Shown: piece after piece, positions 27,898-37,000 of the stretch | How the letters are laid out: each line of letters opens with the position of its first letter | How positions within the stretch are numbered: position 1 is the first letter of the stretch | Assembly: GCA_019918135.1 (NCBI GenBank) | Contig: WBZZ01005569.1 | Coordinates: 110,168-174,167 of the forward strand | Source of the DNA: Paulinella micropora | Lineage: Eukaryota > Cercozoa > Imbricatea > Euglyphida > Paulinellidae | Direction: 5' to 3' | DNA: 64,000 bases | The notes under the pieces: model-generated | What the model saw: only the letters and a program-made list of their open reading frames with translations | What the model was told of the DNA's origin: nothing | The model's database searches: none | Program-made: the position numbers and the translations under genes

Positions 27898-30376
27898 AGA
27901 AGAAGAGTGGAAGGATACTGGGAAAAAAGGGGAGGGAGGGAGAGGAGGAAAGGGAAAGGGAGCGGGGAAGAGAAAGAGGGTAAAGAATAAGAAGCAGAAA
28001 AGGAATGCAGCAAACAAAGGACGGAAGAAAGGAGCAAAGAAGGGAGAGAAAAAAGGTGGAAAGAAAAAAGATGGAGAAAAAGATACACCGGCAGTGAAGA
28101 AGGCAAGAAAGAAAAAAAGCATGTATGTTCAGACAGAAGCAGAAAGAACTCTTGCAGACAAGATCAATGAGAGAGAAAGAATCAGAAAACAAGAAGAAGA
28201 AAAGAAAACCAGAACAGAGGGAAAGAAAGAGGGAGAGAAAGGGAGCGATGGGGAGACGGCAGATGTGTTAGATTCAACCGGGGAAGTGTCTATTCCAATC
28301 AAATCCTCTACCGATCCCGCCAAAACACTCGACCCCCCTTCTTCAAACCCACTTGTCGCTTGGAAGGGAGTGGACTCTGTTTTCGACCCTCTGGCTTCTG
28401 TGAAATTCAAGCGGGCGGACTTGGGCAGGGATCGTTTTGCTGACACTTTCGTTCGTCCCCCACTAAGTCACCGTCCACCCACCCCACCTACGCCAAATGT
28501 TGATGAGATTAACTTTCAATTCGAGTCGCCGTCCCCCCCTAAGTCGCCGTCCCCCCCTAAGTCGCCGTCCCCCCTAAGTCGCCGCCCCCCACTAAGTTAC
28601 CGTCCCCCTCTAAGTCGCCGCTCACCCCACCGCTTCCCGAGGGTGGAGTGGATATCAAGCCGGGGTTTTCTGCAGACAGATTGCATTTTACGGTTTTGAG
28701 CAACGAGCAATATCAATTCTGGGACAGGGACGGGAACGATGTTCAGTATTGCAAGGGGCAGACTCTCTTTGCTAAAAATAGCCCTGGTCACAAATGGCTG
28801 CTGACTTTGTTGACACGGATGTCATGGATTCAAAGAAAGGGGGCAGATGGCGCTCTTATGTGGCCCGAACGATGTTTTGCGTTCCTCAACAAGAACGAAT
28901 TAAAGCCCGATGAGCCTGCGGAAGAGGTCATTGTCTTCGGGCCTGTCGGTATTTTGGGAAAAGCGTCGAAGTTGAGGAAAAGTGTCAAAATTAGTGAACG
29001 AAAGCTGTTGGTATTAAGGAAAGTGGATGGTTTTCCCACCCCATTCCAGTTATGCATCATGAGGTTCTGCCTGCTGGATTTGGATGTGCCCTTCAGACAG
29101 ATTGAGGACTGGCAGTTTGAGGCCGAGTACCTTGGGTATATAACACCTTACGCGTCCGACTTGCCAGCAAAAGAACTCAAGCCCCTTTTCGAAATGAAAT
29201 CATTTGCTGAACAAATGAGAGAGGCTGCGGAAAAAGAAGCGAAGGAGGCCAACAAGCAGGCAAAACAGCGCAAGGCCGCGCTGAAAGCAGCCGCGAGACT
29301 TGTGGAGATGTCGGAAACGTCGCTCGGCGATGAGGAAGGGGAGGGTACCGAGGAAGACGATCAGGAATCCGAGGTGAAGAGTAAGGCTGTGAGCAAAAAT
29401 AAACCTGAGAAGGGCTGGATTCGGAGGCCGCCACCGTACACACCAACGGATGATGAAATGAAATGTGGGCTGTGGAAGGTGGGAAATCACAAGTGGTATT
29501 GTATCTGCGCTTTCTGTAAAAATGCGCGGCTTTCGTATTGTGATTCTGTTAAAGCGGCCGCTGTAGATCCAGCCAACAACGCGTACGCAAAGGAAGTGCA
29601 GCGGTTAGCCAACGCTTGCCGGAAGCAGGGCCGGGACTTCCAAAAACTGCACTCCCTCTTGGAACATTTTGGTGCAGCTTCGGTCGCCTCATTATGCAAG
29701 CAGCCTCCAGCCAACATCCCTCCTGAGCAACTTTATTTGTTTCAACCCGGTAAATTAGTACGCTTTTCCCCCTCCCCTCCCCACCCCTTTCCACCATCTC
29801 CTAAATACATTATCTTCTTTTTGCAATGTTGGCCAGCTAGTGGGCAGTTTCAGACGCCGGTTGTCATGCAGCAGCCTGGTGGCATGCACGGTGGGCAGTT
29901 TCAGACGCAGCAGCCTGGACATCATGTTAATGTTCAAAAAGGTAAGATGATGTCTGCATCCTTCTTGAACATTAACATGATGTCCGCATCTCACTCTGTA
30001 ATAAACAAGGAATGTGTGAAACTAGGCAACATTGGCGGGTACGGTGGGAGCCAGCAGTATGGCGGGTACGGTGGGACTCAGCAGATGCACCAGCCGTTTC
30101 CCCCCCCCAGCGCTGCCGGTAGCGCAGCAGGTTGTTGTTCAGCCTCAACCAGATCAGTCTGTACTACCTCAGCATTTGCATCCTCAACCGAATCAGGCTG
30201 CAGCTGCACCGCTACCTCAGTTTAATGTACAGCCCCAACAAGCTGTGGTGGCATCTGCGAACAGCGGCGATCTTGCCGCTTTTTTAGCCTCTAGCTCACA
30301 GCAAGCTAATGCCTTTCTGGTGCATACGCAAGCACAGAATAACTCTTATTTGCAATACCTTGCAACGCGGAAATAA
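27303..30376 (+). CDS. Chromo-like, Lys/Glu-rich and Gln-rich protein of the transposon, in several frames or exons
   Basis: Coding character runs from ATG 27303 to TAA 30376 through at least four frames. The first 80 residues look chromodomain-like (VSKLLAYRRDETHKVFWLVE, then DWKPDEEL). A (AAG)n stretch near 27800-27905 encodes a Lys run and moves the frame; a second shift lies in CCCCCTAAGTCG repeats near 28530-28620. An unrecognised domain follows (28680-29720, QYQFWDRDGNDVQYC to a CICAFCKNARLSYC knuckle). The Gln/Pro-rich end (30050-30376) is in another frame, and GTAAAT at about 29750 and GTAAG at 29942 could be intron donors. It may target or accompany the transposase. Single-gene status is my inference. 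Confidence 0.5.
27795..27906 (+). repeat. (AAG)n trinucleotide repeat
   Basis: More than 30 nearly perfect AAG units inside the chromo-like gene. Length change here would shift or extend the Lys run. Confidence 0.9.
28528..28625 (+). repeat. Tandem CCCCCTAAGTCGCCGT repeat
   Basis: Four to five imperfect copies of a 15-18-bp unit encode SPPKSP or, in another frame, proline/arginine peptides. The coding frame changes across this repeat. Confidence 0.8.
29918..29984. repeat. Perfect 20-bp inverted repeat with 27-base loop
   Basis: Arms 29918-29937 and 29965-29984 are exact reverse complements. The loop contains GGTAAGATGATG, which resembles a splice donor. RNA from either strand could form a stable hairpin. 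Just downstream, GATGTCTGCATC and GATGTCCGCATC form a short direct repeat. Confidence 0.9.
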
Positions 30377-30689
30377 TATCTGTGCTTGAGTGAGCACGTG
30401 GGGCGTTGGGGGGGGGGGGGGGGGGCTCACTCAGTCACACGCCCAAACATTAAGTTAGAGTTTTACTTTTCCAAATCGTTTTTAAATTTTCACTTGCTCT
30501 TTCCCCTTTCCCCTTACATTTCTATCATATTTACATATATATTTTCTGTGACTTTTTGATACCCCTAACGGGAAGCGTTTGAATTTTTTTTCTAGATAGT
30601 TAGACTATACTGAATATTGTGACGTAGTTATGATAAATAAATGTCATTGTAAAATGATTTCTTATTACTTAATTCAATTGTTTTTATTT

Positions 30690-31090
30690 AGTTCTGATTA
30701 TTTTAAGGATCAGTGCGGTACTTGGGTGAGGGGGGGGGGGGGTCGGGAGCGATCGGCCTGCATTTTCAAGTCAACTTCAACCTATCACTTCAAGTTTGTA
30801 AATAATTTTTTATTAAAATAAAGTTTAATTATTATTGAATTAAATGTTTAATTCGTCGAATTCCAGCTGTTGTAAATGATCCTGCATGTTTTCTTTATAT
30901 TTTGAAAAGCTCAACTCGGGTGGTGGGCGGTCGTCCGGCACGCACTGCCAAGTCAGACTTACACCTTCCAAATCATTTTTTCATTGAAATAACGTTAATT
31001 ATCATTAAATTAAATGTTTTTTAATCGAATTCCAGCTGTTGTAAATGATCCTGCATATTTTCTTTATATTTTGAAAAACTCTACTTAAAG
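30690..31090. repeat. Subterminal tandem repeats at the right end, about 170-bp unit
   Basis: Two copies share CAGCTGTTGTAAATGATCCT (about 30866 and 31035), TTTCTTTATATTTTGAAAA and an AT-rich block. The inner copy lies outside the inverted repeat; the outer copy is the inverted repeat itself, so TIR-like sequence is tandemly repeated. Confidence 0.85.
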
Positions 31091-31145
31091 AGACTTGAAT
31101 AGACTTAAAACGTGACATTACATTTTTGTGAATCCATAGTTTCAT
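30930..31145 (-). repeat. Right terminal inverted repeat
   Basis: Reverse complement of the left end at 22343-22560, with scattered substitutions and small gaps. Confidence 0.9.
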
Positions 31146-31154
31146 CCCTTCCTC
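31146..31154. repeat. Putative 9-bp target-site duplication, right copy
   Basis: CCCTTCCTC, identical to 22334-22342, directly adjoining the right end of the transposon. Confidence 0.6.
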
Positions 31155-31208
31155 CCCCCCCCCCTACCTGCCCATTTGTTGTTGTTAATACTAGTAAAAA
31201 AAGAAGAA

Positions 31209-32987
31209 ATGTCTTACAGTGTCATGTCTATCAACAGCTACGGGGGGGACAAAAGCGTCTCCCTGGCTTCTGTAGCTTCACACGCAAGCCCTGCGAATAG
31301 TAACAATTTCGCTGAAAAGTGCGCTGCTTTATCCCTGAGATTACTCCACGCCTTTTGGGGTCAAAATGGTTTGAAGTCCATTTACCGGAGTACGAACCAG
31401 CCTATGAACCCCAACTATGGCATGGCTTCTCAGGTGTTTGCACAATCGGCAGCCAGCACAATTTTCTCTCGAAGACAAAGCGACGGTCTTAGCAACCGCA
31501 CTGTCAAGGACCTAGATGAACTCATTTTGTCGTGGAAAGATGTGGACGCGGTTGTGGCAATGGATCTTTTCTATGAGTTCAAAGAGCACAGCTCAGGCCA
31601 CGAGTCGGTAAAAGTTACGATAGCTGGAGGAACTTCTACGCATGCTCACATCTACAATATTCTGTCTACAACTCAGGCTCTCAGTGATGATGCAAGGAAG
31701 GTTTTGGCGCTGGAGAGTGTTGAGTGTAAGTTTACAAAAAAACAGACAGGAGATTCTACAGAGCTGCAGACATTCGAGCCCCAAAGCGGTACATATCGAA
31801 GGGGAGATATCAGCCTAGGGAATGAGCAATTAACCCCAGAGAAAAATGCGAATGGGTTCAAGCTGGAGCTTACGGGCAAAGTCTACGGTGCCAACGAGTA
31901 CCATTCGAAATGCTTCATGATTTGGCTCTTACAAGAGGTGGGCCAAGATGGATTGAAACAGTTTCTACGCAGCAACGAAGACGGCAAAGATATTCTCACT
32001 CTGGAACTCAAGCTTAGCGGCTCGCTCAGCACGGCCCAACAACTTCTTTTGTTTCTGATGTCGCAACTTGACCATGTCCGGACTGCCGAGCACAGAGCGC
32101 AAGAAGCAAAAGCGCAGAACGAGCAGCAGCAGCAGCAGTACGATGATGTAGCCCCGTCAGCTTCGGAGAATACATCTGATGAGGAAGAAGAACTCGATGG
32201 GATGATGGCCAGACCTGTCGGACAGGATCTTTCTGTCAAGCATGTAACTAGGCAAAGTGCACCTAGCGCGTCGGCCTCATTGCCAGTAGACAACGACGCA
32301 CGCGAAAGCTTCTCCGCATCTTTAGGAGGCGGTAGCCAGCGCGGTAGCGGTGGTGAAGAAGAAGATGAAGAAGAGAGCGACAGCGATGGATCCAAGTCGG
32401 CGAAGGATAGAATGCGCGCGCATTGGGAAGAGCTCGGCCGGAAGCTCTCACTCTACCGTAGCATCATAACGGCACAAACTGCTGCTGCCAAGAGCAGCGG
32501 CAATTCCAAGATCACGGTTACCCTGAAGCCGGAAGACTCTGCATTTCTACTGGAAAGATACGAGGCACTGTGGCGGGAATACGCGCTTGTGACTTGGCAG
32601 CAATACAACGGGCCAGGCAATGGCCCCCAACCCCCAGCGCTGAGCTTCTTAGTGCAGACAGGTGATAAAGAAGCGACGGTAGAGTACACGTTCGATTGGC
32701 TGTACCTGGAGCGTAAACCACGCCCGCCGGGCGTGGCCGAGCCCGAGCTCCAACCTCTCGGCCAGATGACGATCATGCCAGACGAGGGAAGGTGGCCAGA
32801 TGATGTGCATACCGGACTTACATTGAACAGTAGGCCCAATAGTAATACTATGTATGCCTATTCTGAGCAGGTGGCGGTGTTCTCCCATCAGCACATGGAT
32901 GCTCAAGGAAACACAGCACGACGGAGACGGAGTGTTCTTTCTGCTATGCCGTCGCAAATCCCTCTACCAAGCAGCACGTCCAGTTGA
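31209..32987 (+). CDS. Unknown acidic, Ser-rich protein
   Basis: About 592 residues from ATG 31209; the frame extends upstream but without coding sense. The first 300 residues look globular (VKVTIAGGTSTHAHIYNIL, EYHSKCFMIWLLQEVG); a Gln run and an acidic/Ser linker follow (about residues 310-410), then a second globular part. No family recognised. The TGA at 32987 may not be the original end, because the next 100 bp read as an acidic run (EGKEEEEEEGDEESDE) in another frame and then DDEEGDDDAAPLPEQTG leading into the Cys-rich gene. The transposon's right end lies only about 60 bp upstream, so its promoter may be displaced. Confidence 0.65.
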   Translation: MSYSVMSINSYGGDKSVSLASVASHASPANSNNFAEKCAALSLRLLHAFWGQNGLKSIYRSTNQPMNPNYGMASQVFAQSAASTIFSRRQSDGLSNRTVKDLDELILSWKDVDAVVAMDLFYEFKEHSSGHESVKVTIAGGTSTHAHIYNILSTTQALSDDARKVLALESVECKFTKKQTGDSTELQTFEPQSGTYRRGDISLGNEQLTPEKNANGFKLELTGKVYGANEYHSKCFMIWLLQEVGQDGLKQFLRSNEDGKDILTLELKLSGSLSTAQQLLLFLMSQLDHVRTAEHRAQEAKAQNEQQQQQYDDVAPSASENTSDEEEELDGMMARPVGQDLSVKHVTRQSAPSASASLPVDNDARESFSASLGGGSQRGSGGEEEDEEESDSDGSKSAKDRMRAHWEELGRKLSLYRSIITAQTAAAKSSGNSKITVTLKPEDSAFLLERYEALWREYALVTWQQYNGPGNGPQPPALSFLVQTGDKEATVEYTFDWLYLERKPRPPGVAEPELQPLGQMTIMPDEGRWPDDVHTGLTLNSRPNSNTMYAYSEQVAVFSHQHMDAQGNTARRRRSVLSAMPSQIPLPSSTSS

Positions 32988-33099
32988 AACCTCCAGAAGG
33001 GAAAGAAGAAGAAGAGGAGGAAGGGGACGAGGAGAGCGATGAAGTGATGATGAGGAAGGCGATGACGACGCGGCCCCCCTGCCTGAGCAAACAGGGGCG

Positions 33100-33897
33100 A
33101 TGACCTCCTACTGTGCATGTCCAGCATCATCATCATCAGGCGCAACCTCTGACGGCACTCACTGCAGCGCCTGTGGGTCTATGGCCCGCGACGGCGGAGT
33201 GGCTTTCCGCGCGCCCCCTGGAGGCGCAGTCGAGTCCCTCTCTTGGTGTCAATGTCAGCAGGAAGAATACGGACATGGGCACAGCTGCGTGCAATCCCAG
33301 TCCGGTTCGCACTGTTCCTGCTGCCAAGAAAGTGTCTCGGAAGCAACCGGTTCCAAAACAAACAGTTCAGTTTGCACGGCGTGCCAAAGGCTGAAAGTTG
33401 CAGATGAGTCGGCCTCCTCTTCGTCAGATAATTGCAAATGCGACGCCACTGCCAGCTCAAATTCTTGCTCCCAGTGCGGGGCTGAACAGGATGGTCGTCA
33501 GCCTTTATCCTCGTCGTCCTGCCATTGCGCAAGCTCTGCCCCGGCGGCTTCTTCTTCTGCTTCTTCTACTCAATCAAAATCGTGCTCCGTCTGCAACAAG
33601 CAGAGTAATGGGTCCGGATCATCGTCGTGCTGGCGTTGCTCTGGCAACGGCAGTGAAGCAAAGCAAAACAAACCCGCAGCCACCGCACAAACGACGAAGA
33701 ACCAATCTCAGTCACAAGAAACAGCAAATTGCGATTTCTGTGAGGGTTCGATCAGCCAGTCCACTGGGGCCTCCGACTCAGGGTCTGGGTGTAATTGCCA
33801 GGGCAAGAGCCAAGGCGGCTCGAGCAAAAAGCGAAAAGTTGGTGGCTGGCCGGGTATCCCTCTTGGGCCCAACATAAATCTGCCCGGAGCCTTTTAA
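33100..33897 (+). CDS. Ser-rich protein with regularly spaced Cys pairs and a C-terminal NLS-like motif
   Basis: About 265 codons, ATG at 33100, TAA at 33897. About a dozen CxC or CxxC pairs (CAC, CSAC, CQC, CTAC, CKC, CSQC, CSVC, CWRC, CDFC, CNC) recur every 15-25 residues in Ser/Thr/Gln-rich linkers. The end has SKKRKVGGW, matching the classical basic nuclear-import signal. Either metal-binding knuckles or disulfide pairs are possible; the NLS favours an intracellular, nuclear role. It may be the C-terminal part of the preceding protein, joined through an acidic linker by a frame change near 33000-33060. Confidence 0.5.
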   Translation: MTSYCACPASSSSGATSDGTHCSACGSMARDGGVAFRAPPGGAVESLSWCQCQQEEYGHGHSCVQSQSGSHCSCCQESVSEATGSKTNSSVCTACQRLKVADESASSSSDNCKCDATASSNSCSQCGAEQDGRQPLSSSSCHCASSAPAASSSASSTQSKSCSVCNKQSNGSGSSSCWRCSGNGSEAKQNKPAATAQTTKNQSQSQETANCDFCEGSISQSTGASDSGSGCNCQGKSQGGSSKKRKVGGWPGIPLGPNINLPGAF

Positions 33898-34038
33898 CGC
33901 CGCTGAATTGAGTGCAAATAAGAAAAGAAAAAAGTCCAAAAACATTAAAAAGAAGAATTTACTTAAGTGTTGTTGACTACTTAATACTATTGCTTGGCTT
34001 GTTCTTATGTTTATTCTTCGGCAGCTGCGTCGTCGTCG

Positions 34039-37000
34039 TCACGGCGGTGCCTCTTCCATCTCCCTCTCCGTTTTGGCAGTTTCGCGTGTACTGAGTTTAG
34101 TGTATTTGTATCTTTCTGGGGTTCCTTCCCGGTTGCAGCAGCGACAGCGGCAGCGGCAGCAGCAGCAGCAGCACTGGAACAAGCAAGGGCAGCAACAGAC
34201 CACAGGGCCCAGCACTAGCAGGAGAGGCAGTAATATGATCGCGGCCCACCAAAGGCAATAAAAGGTGTTTTCAGAGCCCTTGTTGCGGCTGCAGGCCTTG
34301 GCTGTCATGGAAAGGCTTGATTAGCAGACCCATTGAGACTCGTCTTTGCTGCAGCTGCGAGGAAAACCCATCCGGCCGCGGCAGAAAGCCCACCAGACCC
34401 TGGTCTTTTTCAGGGTGCATTTAGTGCAGACGTCGGGTTTCTTGCCGGCCGCGCAGTCTATCACATCCTGGATTGCGCGCCACACCTCCCGGCCAGCCCC
34501 GACGACCAGACGGATGAGGTCTTGCAGGCCCGACTTTTTCTTGGTGTCGTCGTCGGCGGACGACGCTGGGTAGGTCCTGATGGGGGGCAGGCCCGGCACG
34601 AGCAGGTCCTGGCCGGAGGGGGTGTACCCCTGCAGGACTTCTTCGAAGAGCATGGTGTTCGCGAGGGAAGCACCGATGGCCGTGATCTCTGCTCCAAAGT
34701 TCTGCCATTTGTTCTTGGTTTGGCTGAGGTTGGCCTGGTTAGCTTGATTCCGCTCTAAGCTGGAGTTCAAGCTTTGCTCCAGCTCGTCGAGCGAGGCGCT
34801 GAGCCCCGAGCCGTGCAAGGCCTGCAGCGTTGCGTTGACGGCTAGCTCGATTTTGGCCCTGAGCTGCGCGGAGCTTGCCGCGGAGGTGCGGAGGTAGTCC
34901 TGGTTGCTGGCGAAGCCCTGCAAGATGGAGTCGCGCAGAGCGGCCTGCCGTTCCTGCCAGTCATTGAGCAGGCTCAAGATCTGTTCTTGCCGGTCGCCTT
35001 GGTCTTTGCCCACCGCGGCTATTTCCTGGAAGAGTTGGGCCGTCAGGCGCGCTCTCTCAATGGAAGCAAAAGCGGCGGAGGAGGCTGCTAACACGGAGCC
35101 CTGCTGCATGGTGTCAAAGGTGGCGAGCAGCACCTCGGGGCCGAGCTGCCCCAGTCCCGTGCCGGGCGTCGTAAAGAAGCTGGGGGCCGGCAATCGGGCG
35201 TTGCCGTCCAGGGGCAGCGACCAGCAGAACAGCGAGGGCTGGCCCCCAGGTTCTTGGCCGACGCTCACGCGCAGGGTCAGGCCGCTGGTGCCGTTCAGGA
35301 GCGAGGCTACGCGCTCTGGGGGGGACTCCGTCCCGCTGAGCGCGAGCTCGTACAGCCCCGGCGGGGGCAGCTCCAGGTTGCTTTGCTCCAGCAGCAAGCC
35401 CTGGTCGTCCAGCAGCTCCAGCCTGAGTGGGCGCCGGGGCTGCTGCTGCTGCTGTTGGACACTCAGGCCGAGGCCCAGGGGGTCGGGGCCGACTTTCAGC
35501 CGCAGCAGCAGGCCCGGCTCGTAGGTCGAGCGGGGCACAATGCTCGAAACGTTGCTGAGCGGGCACCAGCTCCGGAGCGTGGCACGCCGTGCAAAGCTGC
35601 TGCCCGGCACGCGGAAGACTAGCCGTTCCGACCAGCGCAACTGCTTGAGGGCAAAAGGGCCGTCCATGCAGCCGAGGTTGTCAAGGGTTTCGTTTTTTTC
35701 CGAACACGTCCACGTCGGGCCACCAGTGAGTGCGCAGCAGCTGGCAAAGGGGGCCCTCGGGGCGGCCCGTGCTGCTTGGCTCGCACGCCCGCCTCTGCCA
35801 GGGGCTCGCCGGGAGCAGGCGCTTGCGGCTGTCCACGGGGGAGTGGCCCGCGCGGTGTGGCTCAAACCGTGCGCTGCCGTGCTGCTGTTTCCAAAAGGCG
35901 GCTGGGACCCCGACAAGCGTGGCGCGGTTGCCCCAGCGGTGCAGCGCGCACGGGTCGCCGCCGGCGGGTGGCAGCCTGCCGCACTGGTTGGTCGGGGGCG
36001 GGGGGTCGGTGCAGTGCAGCGGGTAGAGGTGGTGGCGGCTCTGGTTGAAGGCCGGGGGCTCCCCCACTCCTGGCCCCGCGGGGGGCCCGGGGGGGAAGAA
36101 CATGGCGTAGTCGGTGGAACGCAGCGCGGGGTTCGGGTGGCCGCTGACCTCCTCGGGCAGGACGTCGTACACGTAGCTCTCGTTGCCACCCGCACAGGCA
36201 AAGTGCAGGCACGACAGGTAGCCCAGCACCAGCATCGAGTCGGACGGGAGCTGGTGCCGCCGCACTGGCTCCAGCTCCTGGCGGTAGGTCTGCCCAGTGC
36301 TCGCGTCCCGCAGCGTCAGCACAAAGCGCTGGCGTGTGTCCACGTGGCGCAGTTGCCATAGCGGCAGCAGCGTCGGCGTGTAGAAGCTAGCCGTCAGCGT
36401 GTCGCAGTTGGACACCACGGGCGGGGGCGTCCACCGGGGATCGCCCAGCGCCGGTGGTAGCTGCGGGGCGCGCAGCTGCGCCGGAGAGCTGATAAAGAAC
36501 GGCCGCGGCCGTATGCTCACGTCATCGGGGAGATCCCCCGACACATCCAGCAGGACCTCGGTGAGCTCGCGCAGCCGCAGGAAGCGCGCTGCTTGTTGTG
36601 CGCTGTAATAGAACAAGAAGTTGAACGTGCTGGCGTTGGCCTGCCCCGTGCGGCTCTGCAACAGTACGGTCTGAGCCTCTATGTCCGCCCAATGCGACGA
36701 GCAGTACCTGGCCTCGTTCTGCTCGAGCCGGTAGGCCGGCAGCCAGGGGCCCAGCCACTGGTTGGGGCCAACCGGCCTCCCTAGCTCGGCCATCCGGGCT
36801 AGCTGTAGCAGGTTGGTGTTGACGTAGGTCACCTCTGCGCCGGGGGGGAACACCGCCGCGTCCGGTCTAGTTGCAACAGCGCACCACGTGCTCAGGTGCC
36901 GGTTGAGCTCGACGTAGGACGTCACGACTGCTTCTCGCTGGTGTTGCGGAAACCAGGCGCCACCGTAGAATTGTTCGGTGACTTCCACGTGAGCGGCGCT

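Larger units (their letters stand above)
22343..31145. mobile_element. 8.8-kb DNA transposon with long terminal inverted repeats
   Basis: The ends are inverted copies of each other over about 215 bp, the outer 110 bp being about 85-90% identical by eye (ACTATGGATTCACAAAAATG is shared exactly). A 9-bp direct repeat flanks the element. Inside are a transposase-like gene on the minus strand, a Lys-rich gene on the plus strand and subterminal tandem repeats at both ends. The element is visibly AT-richer than the flanking genes, and it sits between the kinase gene and the gene starting at 31209 without destroying either. TIR length and 9-bp duplication recall Mutator-like elements, but the transposase core looks different. 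Confidence 0.9.
30377..31208. other. Right non-coding end of the transposon and flank
   Basis: AT-rich region after the last transposon stop. It contains a G run near 30405, two subterminal repeat copies, the right inverted repeat, the 9-bp duplication and a C tract leading into the next gene. I see no gene here. Confidence 0.7.

Noticed and set aside
27453-28192. Several long minus-strand Leu/Ser/Phe-rich frames
   Set aside because: Antisense of the (AAG)n Lys/Glu-rich coding region; low-complexity shadows.
34904-36361. Plus-strand frames of 200-270 codons opposite the second glycoprotein
   Set aside because: Antisense of coding sequence with Cys, glycosylation and heptad patterns on the minus strand.
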